A stretch of DNA of 64,000 nucleotides from Lathyrus oleraceus (taxonomy: Eukaryota; Streptophyta; Magnoliopsida; Fabales; Fabaceae). The position numbers and the translations under genes were made by a program. The DNA is taken from assembly GCF_024323335.1 (NCBI RefSeq), contig NC_066583.1:13048665-13112664 (forward strand). The letters are read 5' to 3'. This document shows, piece by piece, positions 24,066 through 36,488 of the stretch. Below the pieces are notes generated by a model. It saw only the letters and a program-made list of their open reading frames with translations. It was not told the DNA's origin and searched no databases. How positions within the stretch are numbered: position 1 is the first letter of the stretch; each line of letters opens with the position of its first letter.

Positions 24066-24910
24066 TATCCATTACCGGCAGACCGTGGATAAGAAAACTC
24101 GCATGAGATATATTATCTATTACCGTCAGAACGTAGATAATAAACTCGCATGGTAAGAAACACCAGAGATACCGAAGCATATAATAGGTGATCTACCGAA
24201 AACGTGGATTGGTATATATGCCAAAACACTCATCATCCAAAACACAAACTGGTTAAAGGATGGGTATTCGATTCTACAAAGAATACGAATCTTGCTCGGC
24301 TGGGGAAAATCAACAAAGGATTCCAACTGAAGAGCGCATGAGACATATTATTCATTACCGGCAGACCGTGAATAATATACTCGAAAGGAAAAGACACCAG
24401 AGATACCGAAGTATATAATAGGTGACTAACCAAAAAGAGAGACAATCGATACCAAGCATCCGGGTAAACGAAAGACAACTCAAAGGGATAAATTGCAAGC
24501 ATCCGGCAATTATCCAACAACAAAGAAATATTCGATTCCACAAAGGGAAATAACGAATCTTACTCAACAAAGAAAACACAAAAGGCTTCGACTGAAGAGT
24601 GCATGAGATATATTATTCATTACCGGCAGACCGTGAATAATATACTCGAAAGGAAAAGACACCAGAGATACCGAAGTATATAATAGGTGACTAACCGAAA
24701 AGAGAGACAATCGATACCAAGCATCCGGGTAAACGAAAGACAACTCAAAGGGATAAATTGCAAGCATCCGGCAATTATCTAACAACAAAGAAATATTCGA
24801 TTCCACAAAGGGAAATAACGAATCTTACTCAACCAGGGAAACACAAAGGGCTTCAACTGAAGAGCGCATGAGATATATTATTCATTACCGGCAGACCGTG
24901 AATAACATAC
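24066..24910 (-). repeat. Hairpin-bearing tandem array, minus-strand Ogre
   Basis: Five hairpins share the loop TTACCGGCAGACCG (plus-strand form) with stems TATCCA/TGGATA (24066-24091), TATTATCTA/TAGATAATA (24111-24142), ATATTATTCA/TGAATAATAT (24345-24378), TATATTATTCA/TGAATAATATA (24609-24644) and a slightly mismatched one (24875-24910). The last three units repeat at about 265 bp and include a conserved stretch with ATACCGAAGTATATAATAGG. Confidence 0.88.
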
Positions 24911-27639
24911 TCGCATGGAAGATTATCCACAACCGGTTACTGGGTTAATAAAGGATAAATCAACCGAAAAGAAAGGCATCGGGATACCAAACTAGGTATA
25001 TAATGATGACCAATCAAGAGGAGCAACAGACATTACCAACAAGAGGGTAAATGAAAGGCAATCTGCTGAGGATTCATTGGTGAAAATCAATGATCCAGGG
25101 ATGAATTGCATAAACAGCAATTATCCACAACAACAGGCTGGGGATATAATGATGACAATCAACTATCCAGGGAACGCAATCACTGACAAAAGGTGAAAGG
25201 ACCCACTGGGGATAAAATTGCTAGCATACGGCAATTATCCACAAAAGATTTGCTGGGGATATAAGTGCTTATCTGAGCAACTTATCCGAGCAAAGGAAAC
25301 TCAACATCAGGAACTAGATGGAGGTAACCACAAATTTAGGGTTTACATCTACCGAATACGGGGTAGAAAACCAACAACTCCGCGTGGGGATAAAACAAAT
25401 CACAAATCCGCACGGGAAACCAAAATAGGGTTTATAACAAACCTCAAACTACTGGAGAGCAGGAAAGTAGGATTTACAACTACCGACTGAGGTAGAAGAC
25501 CAACAAATCTGGCTGGGGAATAAAAGGTGTATAACCACAAATTCTGCCAAGAAGCCAGGAAAAATAGGACTTATAACTACCGGTATGAGGGTAGAGGCCC
25601 AAAACTACTCCGCTGGGGAACAACCCACTGGGAAGCACAAGACATTTGACAAATAGCCAATTCGGGAATAATCCGAAAAGACGGACTGAATCAAGACATG
25701 TCCTAATGAGGATGTAACTCAAATAGGAAAATCCATCCCAATATATGTGTTGGGAGGAAGCGGAAGAAACCGTCATCCACGAGGATATATCTCGGTGGGG
25801 AACTGCAGAAGGAAAGACCAACACTTTCTGCTTATGGGGCTGACTCTATATGGAGAGATTTTAACACCCGACATCTGCTTTGGGAAGATCTATAAAGAGA
25901 TCTATATCACCCAAAAGCAGGACACAACAAACAAAGGATATATGGCAAGAAATGCAACATGAATATCTGAATGTTTTATGAATATGCATGAATATGCATG
26001 ATTTATGTTTAATGAATGCTGACAAAACAGACAGTTCTAACACAAACAGGTCCAGGAATCGAACGCCCGGTATTATACTCCCAGGGGAAAAAAAACCAAC
26101 TGGAGAGCCAATCTGCGGAGATCTACATGTTGTAAAGCAAAGATCTGCGAATACTGCTGGAGAAGCAGAGGGTCGGAGATATCAGGAAACAACCCAATCA
26201 GGGTACAGAAAGTCACAACGGGCAAAAGTAGCCACCAAGACAAATCTGTCGGGGAATAAGAGAAGTCCCAAAGTATCTGCAGGGGATCCCAGTGCCAATT
26301 GAGACACAAAAGGTGCATTGCACAAGCACGAACTGCTGTAGAAGCAAATCCACATAACTCCGCTGGGGGAGAATGTATCACACAAGTAGATTCTGCAACA
26401 AACCACTCTACTTGGGGAGAATACACATAGCAAACTGATCACAACAAGTAGATTCTGTAATATAAGCCACTCTACTGGGGATCACAAACAGTCAGGAAAT
26501 CAATCCATTCTCTGGATGCTAGAGCCATCATCCGACCATACTGGGAATTGAAGGAGTATTCAACAGGCGAAACTGCCACAACAAACGTTCTGCAGACTAC
26601 GCTGAGGAAAAGATGGATGCAATATACTGGGATGTCAACCCAAATCAACCACCGAATAGGAAAATAAACCCTGCTCTGCTGAAGAGAAAAACTCTGATGG
26701 AGAGATAGCAACAATTCCGCAGACGACTTCGCCGGGGAAAAGGTAAAGTACCGGGTATCAAACCACTGACTTACCAAGCCTTTCAAAAGGAAAGCGATCG
26801 TGCTGAGGAAACAGGCAACTCCGCTGGCAACTGCACTGGGAAGAGTGACAATAACTCTGCTCGCGACTCCGATGGGGATATCAACAACAACTCTACTCGT
26901 GACTGTGTTGAGGAGACAAATAAAGTCTGGGAATGTTGACCCACTGGAGAAAGTGACGGGGCACCAAGATGACAAACTGTCAACCGCCGAAACTTCCATA
27001 AGGAAACATCCATGCTAGGGAAGATTGCTGCTGGAGAAAACGAAGTCTTCAATCAACACTCTGCTTGTGACTATACTGGGGAACAACCCCAACAACTTTG
27101 TTTGAGGAATAACCCCAACAAAGATCTGAAGAAAGAAGATACAACCAAATCAGGAATATGAACGAATGTCTTACCTGTTGGAAATCATGCCACCCTCGGG
27201 AGAGCACTGAGATATTCTTGAGTATCCTTTCAATATTGTGAATGTTCACTTTGTTTAAAATAATGTTTTGAAAATTTTGATTTGTTTAAAACAATGATAT
27301 TTTATCAATTTAAAACATGCAAAACATTTGTTGAATTGAAACAAATAAGAGTGCAAATAATTGGATAAAAAGCTCAAATTGATTTGATGGAATGGTAGCC
27401 TGCAAATGGCAAGACTCCATAGATCTGTACAAATTTGAAATCAGTGATATATATTGGAAGAGGGCTACATTGAACATAATGATCCTTTCTCTACCAATTT
27501 GAATCTCGATGTATCCGAAGCTTCAGTTGACGACGAATCGAGAATCTTCTGACGAAATGACGACTGGTGAACAGAAAGTCTTGTCAGGATGCAGTCATTT
27601 GCCAAATCCCTAATTTTTGCCTAGATTGCCCCAGGGTGA

Positions 27640-27770
27640 GGTACTCAATCTAGCGGGATGCAAATATTCTTTTTTTTTTTTTCAAGTCTCTAATTTTTGC
27701 CTGGATTACCCTTGCGGGTTCTCCACCGAGACGCTCATTTTTGCCTAAGCCGCCCTTTCGGGTTTTCAAC
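27640..27770 (-). other. Three small GNRA-type hairpin units after pol
   Basis: On the minus strand, right after the pol terminus, three units each end in AGGCAAAAAT(T/G)AG. Two hold hairpins CCC-GAAA-GGG (27753-27762) and ACCC-GCAA-GGGT (27708-27719), both GNRA tetraloops. The third is ACCTCACCCTGGGG. The same trio follows pol in the youngest Ogre (49038-49175). Confidence 0.7.
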
Positions 27771-27815
27771 TTAGCGAGCTGTTCTGTTTTTTTTTATTTG
27801 CATATACTTTTTTTT

Positions 27816-28154
27816 CTAGGCAAAGTATCTCTTGACTGCATCTGAATTCACAGGACGAGTGAAATCCTCCCCATCCATTGTTGTAAGCATCAAAGCACCG
27901 CCTGAAAAGGCTCTCTTAACAACATATGGACCCTCGTAGTTTGGAGTCCACTTGCCCCTGGAATCGGGCGCGAAAGACAAGACTTTCTTGAGCACGAGGT
28001 CACCTTCTCGGAACACACGAGGCTTGACCTTCTTATCGAATGCTTTCTTCATTCTCTGCTGATATAACTGACCATGACACATGGCAGTTAAACGCTTCTC
28101 TTCAATCAAATTCAGTTGGTCATAACGACTCTGAATCCATTCAGCATCAGTCAA
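27816..28154 (-). pseudogene. Ogre integrase C-terminus (pol remnant)
   Basis: An open stretch of 112 codons matching the end of an Ogre/Tat integrase: basic segment KKAFDKKVKPR, then VFREGDLVLKKVL, then WTPNYEGPYVV, which is the GPY/F-type module, ending in PVNSDAVKRYFA. The catalytic D-D-E core and zinc domain are missing, so it cannot integrate DNA. It is joined upstream to a purine-rich tract and a fragment of the RT region. The matching piece in the youngest Ogre (48692-48976) is frameshifted but ends almost identically. Confidence 0.9.
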
Positions 28155-28320
28155 CTAGGGACTTGAGGGTATAATTTTTCTTTTTCTTTTGAAGAAATCT
28201 TGAAATTTTTTTTGCTGATTTTTGATTTTTCATCTTTTTTTTTTCACCCTCTTTTTCTTTTTCTTTTTTTCCTTTATTTTTTATTTTTTTTTACATTACA
28301 TTTGTAATGCCCCAGTTTGA
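28155..28320 (-). other. Purine-rich deletion joint (minus-strand Ogre)
   Basis: In element sense this is an A/G-rich tract containing AGAGGGTG and ending ACCCTCAAGTCCCTAG before TTGACTGATGCTGAAT. It replaces RT, RNase H and most of integrase. The youngest Ogre has the same framework at 48550-48700 (GAGGGTGC ... GCACCCTCAAAGTCCCAAG). Confidence 0.85.
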
Positions 28321-28489
28321 CTATTTTGCTGATTCTCATGATACAGCTGAATGAGCTTCTTTCGTGCTCAAGCAGACGGGTAATCTCGTCAAGAATCCCC
28401 TTCAACATCATCTTCCTCTGCCTCAAATACAAGGAATTCAAGATTGGGAGATGGCGTTGGATCATTATGTTCAATGGGTTTAGAAATCC
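28321..28489 (-). pseudogene. Start of Ogre RT region (pol remnant)
   Basis: On the minus strand, right after the intron acceptor, this encodes the acidic segment that precedes RT in Ogre/Tat pol (KPIEH, then FEAEEDDVEG, ITRLLEHER), then runs into the purine-rich joint. It matches 48362-48550 of the youngest Ogre. It has small frame changes and no RT motif. Confidence 0.82.
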
Positions 28490-28751
28490 CTGCATAATGA
28501 TTTTGGATAATGAAAAGCTTTTATATTTGAACAAGCAAATCATTTATGTAGATGAAAAAGCTGTTTTTGTTTTTAGGGTTTTTTGTGATCACTGATTTCA
28601 TGCAAAAAGCAAAAAGTGAAAACAAATGGAAAAACAAATGTTTAACAATGCATTAATTGAATGAAAACATCATTGTATTAAATGCTGCCAACAATGTCAT
28701 CACTTCTCCTTTTGGCATGGGAGAAGGGTTTTAAACAAAGTGAACAGTTAC
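28490..28751 (-). other. Ogre intron, minus-strand copy
   Basis: In element sense the donor GTAACT overlaps the stop of the upstream gag-pro frame (AAG TAA), and the acceptor is ATTATGCAG. It matches the 269-nt intron at 48093-48361 in position and borders. It is 262 nt here. Two bases are missing just after the acceptor relative to the other copy, so splicing would no longer keep the pol frame. Confidence 0.72.
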
Positions 28752-28987
28752 TTTGATCTATGGATGACTGTAGGAACATCTGCAGCGACCCAATTGTGGC
28801 AGACACCACCAGGAATGATGAAATTGTTCAGGTCCTCTGCATCCCCTTCCAAGATAGCGGCAGCTTCCTCTTCAGGTTGATCAGCATGGATGAATCCTCC
28901 ACTTGTGAACAAACCTTGCTCATTAAATGCCCCAGAACAGTAGCCAATGCCAGCCCGGGATTGGTTAACCAGGAATAAATCCATCAA
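28748..28987 (-). pseudogene. Tail of the Ogre gag-pro frame (remnant)
   Basis: A 79-codon open stretch. It ends in HNWVAADVPTVIHRSK, matching the tail HNWVTVGVPTVVHKSL in the youngest Ogre (about 47990-48095), the point where the Ogre gag-pro frame stops at the intron donor. The upstream part has FIHADQPEEEAAAI, an acidic spacer. No protease active-site motif is present. Gag itself is lost between this and the start codon remnant at 29050. Confidence 0.8.
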
Positions 28988-28993
28988 CAGTAC

Positions 28994-29050
28994 TTAGTCT
29001 GGCAAATATCTCTCCTCGAGTTCACAACTCTCTTGCTCAACATAATCCAT
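28994..29050 (-). pseudogene. Eighteen-codon gag start remnant
   Basis: On the minus strand an ATG at 29050 opens MDYVEQE and closes at TAA 28994-28996. It follows the same acceptor-like context (GCATAAGCAGGTG, about 29150-29162) that precedes gag in the youngest Ogre, so it is read as the start of a gag whose body was deleted. Confidence 0.55.
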
Positions 29051-30313
29051 CAATCTGGCAGAGTTGGCTCTGGTATAGTACCGGCGAAGTGCGTCTTCAA
29101 AATAAATGAAGATCGCAGGGTCAGACCACAGGACGGGAGACCGGAACAAAACACCTGCTTATGCAAATGATGCATGAAGTGTTTATGCATATGCTTGGTT
29201 TTTTTTATTTCAAAGGAACTAGAAGGTTTTATTTGCAAACTTTGAAATATTAACATTTTGATCATACATGAGAATATCTCATCAGATATATCAGGTGAAA
29301 AATTTTTCCTGGTTTTTCATGTTTGCAAATTTTTGCAAATAAACTCCTTTGAGTTCCTTGAAAATTTTCTTTTTATCTGATGATATGGATGCAGATGAAT
29401 GCATGAATGCATGAATGCAACAATCACACTCAAGGATCAAGCAAGGCGCACCAAACAAAGGTCATGGGAAAGCTCATTGTATCCCTAATATCAATCATCC
29501 ATTTTGGTGGATTTTGGTTTTCACCTTATCGACACCCAAGTTCCATTGATATTAACGGTACATGAACCGGCTCGAACATCCTTAATATCAACCAGCCGCT
29601 TTGGTGGATTTTAGGTTTTACACCTGATCTGGGTTCCATTGATATTAACAATGTTTGAACGACTCAACCACGAATCACGGGTTTGTTGAGAGTCACGAGC
29701 ATGGAGTCTCGGTTAAGAACCACCCAAAGGGAGTGTACTAGGGTATAAACCTGCCAGACATGTTCTACCAGAGGTTCCCATAATCATCGTTCCATCTTTC
29801 GAATATTATCGGAGGAACGAATACTCGTATTCCAAAAATATTCTCAAGAGAAACTCTTATGAGTGTAGTATCGCGTAACAATCGCATCAGAACTTACATC
29901 TGAACGACCTCCGCACTACGTTCCTAAAAATAGGCCAAGAGGGGTTTGGTAAACTATGGTCCTTGGCTTCTGCGGCACATGATTGAAAGAATAATGCCTA
30001 ACCACAAATAACTTGTGTGACATTATTAATTCAACATGACCTCCACCAAGTGAATGGACTCGCAAGTCAACTGGCTAAGGAATACTCCACACCAGTCAAC
30101 AAGACTATGCCATTCTCCTATCCTAGAGTGCACTCGAGTTTGGGTATAGAACTCATCTCACAGATCACCAAAGCAAACAGCAATTGTATATCAAGCAATT
30201 CAAACATTACAATCAATACAGTCATCCCAAATGGTACAAAAATATGTCATATAACAAATAACAATATAGCACAACAAGGGTGAAAAGTAGGCAATACCAC
30301 CAGGGATGTTCTT
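29051..30313 (-). other. Leader and inter-ORF remnants, minus-strand Ogre
   Basis: From the PBS leftward: a leader with two copies of a unit containing GTTAATATCAATGGAAC (about 29520-29650), a TGCATTCATGCATTCATGCA run at about 29395-29420 where ORF1 would follow, then, without ORF1, the gag-upstream tract CATCATTTGCATAAGCAG. No gene is seen in this 1.26 kb. Confidence 0.7.
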
Positions 30314-30331
30314 TCCCCAGCAGAGTCGCCA
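30314..30331 (-). other. Primer-binding site, tRNA-Arg type (minus strand)
   Basis: The reverse complement reads TGGCGACTCTGCTGGGGA, six bases from the LTR end. It fixes the element's orientation. Confidence 0.95.
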
Positions 30332-30337
30332 CTTTTC

Positions 30338-33300
30338 TGTAGCGGTGTATTCATCGCTATATGATTTATTGATTTAAACCATAAGCAAAGCATACAATGA
30401 ATTTCGAGTCGCCACCGCATTTTTATTTATCCAAAGAACTGGCTAAAAAGCGAACAAAAGCCTAAGAAGTTTTACACGTAGAAAACTAATAAAAAGATCA
30501 GAGAGTCTGGGTAAGGGGTAAATTACGCAATGGGAGGGTGTTAGGCACCCATCACGTCCTAGGTACTCCTAGGGAGCCCTTTTCACACTTGTTGTATAAA
30601 ATTGTTATTTGTTATGACATAAGTATTGTGCAAACATGATTGGGAAGATGAGAAAAGAATATACAATTTTTATTGGGTTTGAACGGATGAACCCGTTGCC
30701 TACGTACCTTCCATCAAAGGTAAGGATCAAAACGCCGTAGTTCGGCTAAAAACTTCCAAAAGTTAGTGGATTCAATTTTAAACACAAGCCCTAAGGTCTT
30801 ACGTTATCCACGAGAGAAAACTCAACCTTATACAAACAACAAGTCCACCATGTGAGAACGGCTTCAACTTGCTAGTGAGGGGTTAACCCTATAATAAGCA
30901 AGGAAGACTTACAATTCAATCAACTAAGGACAAATAGGTGAGATTGACATCAACCAACTAAGATAAATCAAACCTATAACTCATGTATGAAAAGATTAAC
31001 AATGGACAAAGCCAAAACAATTGAATGGGTGAAGTTAATTGATTATGATTATGAAAGTGGAGTCAAAGTGTGATTAAGATTAATTCAAAGAAGTATTATG
31101 AAATGGAGTTTGAAAAAAGTCAAGGACTTGAGTCCAGGTTTTTAATTTGAAAACAATGAAGATGTTTGCACAATATCTATCTCAAGTTTGAAAGCAATGT
31201 GTGAAAAGGTTTAGGACATAATGGGGATGAATGGATGAAGATGGATTGTAAAACTTCTTAGAAAGTTCACCTCTTGAGATCATATAGAAGATGATTCAAG
31301 TGTGTCCTTTGGAATGGGCAATAAGCAATAACAAAGTAAGCAAACAAATGATACCGGATGCCACTCAATGGTCTTACTCCAATCTCACAAACAAAAAGCG
31401 GATACCGGATACCAATAGATGGATTTACACCAATCTCCTAAAAAAGGAATGGATATCAGAGGCCACTCAATGGACTTATACTAATCTCCTCAACAAAGAA
31501 AATGAAAGAAAGTGGATACCGGATGCCAATCTATCTGGACTTATACCAATCTCCAACAAAGGAAACATTGGGATGTCAGATGCCAATCTATCTGGGCTTA
31601 CTCTAATCTCTAACATATGATCATAGGAAAACAAATGCCAAATTACACGGACTTACAATTGTATCCTCACATACAATCAAACAAAGCAACTTATGATCAC
31701 AGGAAAGCAAATGCCAACTTACAGGGACTTATAATTGCATCCTCACATACAACCAAGTAAATGCATCAAGCAAAGATAAGATGAGTGGCCAATGAAATGG
31801 TCTTACAACTCACTTCCATATCATAGAAACAATGGCCAAAGGATGGTCTTACTATTGTCCTCAATGGGCAAACAACAAAGATAATGTCACAAAGACAAAT
31901 GAGATGATCATACATTAATGAGCAATTAATGAAGATAAATGCATAAAGCATACAAGCAAACATGTGCATATGAAACAACAATCAATCAATGAAAGCATTC
32001 AACACACACTATAACCAAACAATGAGGCTCATACAAAAGGGTTAGGCATTGAAGCCAACTGGAATAGGGTTAATGGTGCTCTTAACCTTGCCATTGAGGG
32101 GCTAAGGTGAAGCAGATGAAAGGATATGAGGGGTGTGCCTCATTGCTCTTATCCCTGGTCAGGGAGAGCATTTGAATATCAGAAGGTGTGAGAGTTCAGA
32201 AAGTAGGAACTCTCTCCACAGATTATTGACTCGATAGATCTTGGGTTTGGATATCAATGCTACAACCATGTAATGGGAGCAAGGAGAAGACTCACAGAAT
32301 AGTGGGAGATAGACTACATATCTCTTATATCCACCAATTGCCTTATTTGAAGGACTTTTCCTGCTTGGGACAAATGTAAACACACACAAGCATTGCCTCT
32401 TAAGGAGGACTTCAGACAGTTGCCTGGCCAAGTAACAGGCCAGGTCTTCCAGACTACATGAAGAAAAGGGATTATACCTCAATGCAAATTGCTATAAAGC
32501 AAAGCAAAGCAAGTTCTTAAGAACTAAGCAACTAAAGGTACCTGAAATAGTCAAACAGAATCAGTACACAACTCAAAGTTAAATCAAAAGGAGATAAGAT
32601 CAACAGTCAACACAATTGATTAAAAGGTGCAATGCACAAGACTCAAAGCTTGTAAACCAAGCAACCTACAAAAACAACAAATTAGTCATGATAAACAATC
32701 AAGCTTAATCAATTTGTAATGATCTCTTTGAAGCATTTGTTGCTTAACCTGAAAACATGAACTCAAACATAAGCAACAGGACCACTAGGACAAGCCTAGG
32801 GTCAAAAGGGGATGAGAAAGTTAAAACAGCAAGTGATATCCAATCAAAATCAAGTTTAAACAATCAAGAAGCAAACTCAATTGGTTTCATGTTCATATCG
32901 TGCATCATCATCATTTCATAAACAAATTAGGTCAAGGCATGGCATATAGAAGCTCATAGAAGTCAACAGCAAGACTTAACTCAAAACCAATCATAAACAA
33001 TTCCAAAAATCATCAAATAAATCATGATCAAACATAATCCATATCATGGTAATCACACCAAATTTCAGCTCAATTGGATCAAGGCAAGATGGTCAATGAA
33101 AATCAGAAAGGCAGGGCAAGTTTAAGCATGCTCAAAGAAGTCAACCAAACATGTATCCACTTCAAAAAATCATAAATCAGTGATAACATATGAGAAATGA
33201 ATGGGATCAACACCATGACAAAGCTTAAGATGTCTACTAATCACATATAAAATTTCAAGTTCATCCAATAAAGTATGAGAATTTCACAAATGAAATGGGA

Positions 33301-35876
33301 ACATGTGTCACAAAAAGTCAACATATGACTAAACAGGGGAGAAAATCTCAAACAATTAGGAAATGCCACAAATAATTCCAAGAAAATTCACATGTAAACT
33401 AGACATCCAAGAGTATGTTCATGCAAAAATTTAAGCCAATTTGAGGTCAAGAGGCATGGTAATGAAAATCATCAAGTTGCACATCAATGGTGTGACACAA
33501 ATTGTCACACCCTAATTCAAAAAATCATAACTCAATGACCAGAGATGATAAATTCATAAACTCTATACCAAAATCACCATGAATGTGTCTAGTTTAAGCA
33601 CAAAAAATTTGAAGGCCATTGGATAAAGCATCACCATTTCACAAATGTTTTGGCAAAAGGTACAAAATATGAGCACATGTTACAAACCCTAATACCAATT
33701 AAAAACCATTCATTAAAAAAATCAGGAAAAATCATGACTAAATAATAGAGATCCAGATGGACACAATGCAAAAATTCCCATGAAATTTGCATTTAAAATG
33801 AATGTGATATGATTTTTGCAAGATGATGTAACAAAATGAAATGAATATTGAAAACACACATGACTTAATGAGACCAATGGCACGGGGATGGCAAATTTGT
33901 AAATATTGGGCCAACTTAATGAAACGCGGCGTATTGGCTCATGGCTGGAAATGTTTTGATTGGCTGTTGGCTAATGGAACAGTAAAGTCTCATGCACACA
34001 CGTGAACAGGAATTCTGGGCAAACATGGAAAATTAGGGTTTGTGAGCTACAGTACTTCCTTCATCTTCTCCAAAAATCGTGGAAAAAATTTGTCTCAAAA
34101 TTAAACAACAGCCATAGCATTCGAACCAGCAGACCACACACATTCATAATCCAACATCCATATATCCTAAATCGAGCTAACAAAGGAGCAACAAGCAAAA
34201 ACATGTTTGGATGTAAAAATTAAAAACCAGATTTCTCACACATAGCTCAACCATTTTTAGTGATTTAAAGTTCATTGTGACCAGCATAGCATAATCTAAC
34301 TAAAGCATGGCATGATTTAGGAAATAGAGAGACTCGAAATCTTACCAAAAGTGAAGAGCAGCTGTGATATAGTTGTTGTTTGATGGTTTTGGTCCGAAAC
34401 AGATGAAGGTTCAAGCTCCAGATGATGAATGGTTAAGATGTTTTGGCTCAGCAACCTTGCCTTTAGCTCAAATCGAAAATTGCCATTAATGGAGCTTGGA
34501 GAAACAGAACTGGAAAATGGCTTACAGTCGTGGAATGCTGCTTGCAATGAGCTCACAAAGGATGATAAATGATGAAGCAGACAAAGAAGAATCGTGCTCT
34601 TTGAGATTTCTTCAAGAAAAAGTTCAAAATGCAAAATGAAGAATGGAGAGAAAAATGATTTTCTGTTTGGTATCTGAGGCTGCTAGGGTTGTTTCAGAAA
34701 GAGAATGAAGAATATATATGCTGTTTAATATTGGTTAATGTTTGGTTAGTGAGTGGTAATCCAATTTGCTAATTTGACATGTTTTTGCTAATTAATGATT
34801 TTCACACACATGGTGAGGTGCAAGAGCCATGGCTGCGAAATTGGGCTTTGGACATGTTCAAAACATCATTTCAGAACTTATCCAATTGGCAAAATGTGTT
34901 GGAAGTGGTTAATTTTGAAACTCATTTTTCAACCTCACTTGAAATTAATTCATGCCATTCCAAAAAGGCCATTTTGATTGGTGAAGTTTTGGTGAATGAT
35001 GATGACATATTTGGAAAGAGGGGATCAAATGTGACTTGTAGCAAAAAACCCCACCCAATTTGGCCAAATGGTTTGGAAGATATGGCCTTTTGAAGTTCAA
35101 AAATTTGTGAGAATGATTTGATCATAACTTGCCAACCATACATGGGAATTGAGTGTTCTTGGACTTTTTGGAAATGGGAGAACAAGATCTTCAACTTTCA
35201 TGTTGGGCAAAAATTCATTTGAAGCTTGTATCATGATGTAAGTTGAGGATCAAGAAGTTTCCATTTTTGGCAAATTCCAATTACAGGTCAACTTTCTATT
35301 TTTGGAAATTTCTTGTTTGACTTCAAATTCTTCCATGATGATGTTTGACATGATATATGAGGCCTATATGGACATGAATGAGCTCCCTCAGACCAATTCC
35401 CATCATCAAATCACTGATTAAATGCACAGTTGACCAAGTTTGACTTCAGTTGACTTTACTAGGGATTTGCTTGACTGAACCATGTTCTGATGAATTCCAA
35501 ACCCTAATCACTTGAGATCTTGATTCAAAATGATGTCACAACATATATGAACTCTTGATTATTGATCATGGTGCCCAAATTCTTCAAGAATGGCCACCAT
35601 CCACTGTTTAATGGCTGATTTGACTGTTTGACTGATGATTGCTTCATCTGCAAGTAACATGGTCAAATGACAATATTTTTGTACTTTTTGGTTAGTAAAC
35701 ATATGAAAAGCAAAGATATACAAATGCAAAGCATGCTTGGTGATCAAGAAACACACTCACAAGACAAACTACCCACTAGGAGGGAAGCTAGGGCATGCAA
35801 TGATCCTTGAGGCCATGATATGATATGATATGATATGGGCCATGAGGGATCTTAGGGCCAAAATTGGGGTCTTACA
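30338..35876 (-). repeat. 5' LTR of the minus-strand Ogre derivative
   Basis: 5539 bp, colinear with 17736-23274 at a constant offset of 12,602 bp with no net indel. By eye about 30 substitutions separate the copies (for example at 30351, 32253, 33338), or roughly 0.5%. It contains the same module (about 30682-30752) and repeats as the other copy. Confidence 0.95.
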
Positions 35877-35881
35877 CTCTT
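35877..35881. other. Target-site duplication CTCTT (right)
   Basis: Right partner of 17731-17735. Confidence 0.92.
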
Positions 35882-36474
35882 CAACCAGTAGGTGCATACT
35901 TGTTGAACAACATGTTCTAACATCACATAGAACGTTTGTTCCACCTCCTTGGAATAAACCCTCCTTGAAAGTCTTCAAGGTCTTCATATGCACTACCCAA
36001 GAGAGTAAAAGAATCAGTGATCAAGTGATTCTTACCATGATGAGTGGACTTGAGGAGACTCAGGTATCTTTGACATCTTCAGTAGGTTATGATAAAATCT
36101 TGAATACAGCAGCCTTTCATCCACATGAGGGGAAACCACATCAGAGTTTGAGTTTTGCCAGGTATTATGCAGCGGAATTCATAATACAACTCAACCTAAG
36201 AACACCCACTTCATCAGATCAGCCTCCACGAACATACCTAGTTTGAATATGATTCAATACTAGCACAACTGTCCCACACAAAGGCCGATTGCCAACCTCT
36301 AGAGACATGTACACACAGTTCCTGCCATTAATAGTCCATCCACCTACTTCAAGGGACCATTCAGGGAAATCACAGAACCTTCCACAGGTTCCAACATCAG
36401 TGCTAACATAACTCCTTGCAAGATACCAGAAAGTATCACCCATGGATCTCATCCAGAAACAGAACAGGATGCCT
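35882..36474 (-). other. Copia-type internal region, PBS-proximal part
   Basis: 593 bases between the minus-strand Ogre and the PBS. This would be the leader and start of gag of the copia-type element, but no Gag reading frame is recognisable on the minus strand. The plus-strand frame 35830-36246 begins inside the neighbouring LTR and is rejected. Confidence 0.6.
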
Positions 36475-36486
36475 GCTCTGATACCA
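36475..36486 (-). other. Primer-binding site, initiator-Met tRNA type
   Basis: The reverse complement is TGGTATCAGAGC, the standard Ty1/copia PBS, two bases from the LTR end. It fixes the minus orientation of the copia-type element. Confidence 0.93.
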
Positions 36487-36488
36487 AT

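Larger units (their letters stand above)
23291..27815 (-). other. 3' untranslated region with repeats, minus-strand Ogre
   Basis: A 4.5-kb region between pol end and 3' LTR with no convincing gene. In element sense: three small hairpin units (about 27760 to 27640), many short units with TCCCCAGCGGAGT-like words (27080 to 25600), CTACC...GGTAG hairpins (25600 to 25346), a hairpin array (24910 to 24066), then PPT. The same order occurs in the youngest Ogre. Repeat-rich 3' regions are known for Ogre-type elements of legumes and can seed satellites. Apparent frames such as 24233-24541 and 24564-24806 merely repeat each other. Confidence 0.8.
17736..35876 (-). mobile_element. Non-autonomous Ogre derivative (minus strand)
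   Basis: An 18,141-bp element with two 5539-bp LTRs, a tRNA-Arg PBS, a polypurine tract and a 5-bp duplication. The order in element sense is leader (30313 to about 29051), an 18-codon gag start, the gag-pro tail, the intron, the RT-region start, a purine-rich joint, the integrase C-terminus, and a 4.5-kb untranslated 3' region. ORF1, gag body, protease core, RT and RNase H are absent. It must have been moved by proteins supplied by other elements, because its LTRs differ at only about 30 sites by eye. Confidence 0.93.

Noticed and set aside
24233..24806. Minus-strand frames starting MESNISLLLDNC
   Set aside because: Two copies of the same 265-bp repeat unit in the Ogre 3' region, with no protein features.
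26472..26999. 175-codon minus-strand frame in the Ogre 3' region
   Set aside because: It lies among short repeated units with TCCCCAGCGGAGT-like words; composition and repeats explain it, and no counterpart frame exists in the other Ogre.
35830..36246. 138-codon plus-strand frame
   Set aside because: It starts inside the Ogre LTR and crosses the target duplication into the copia-type element, so it cannot be an ancestral gene.
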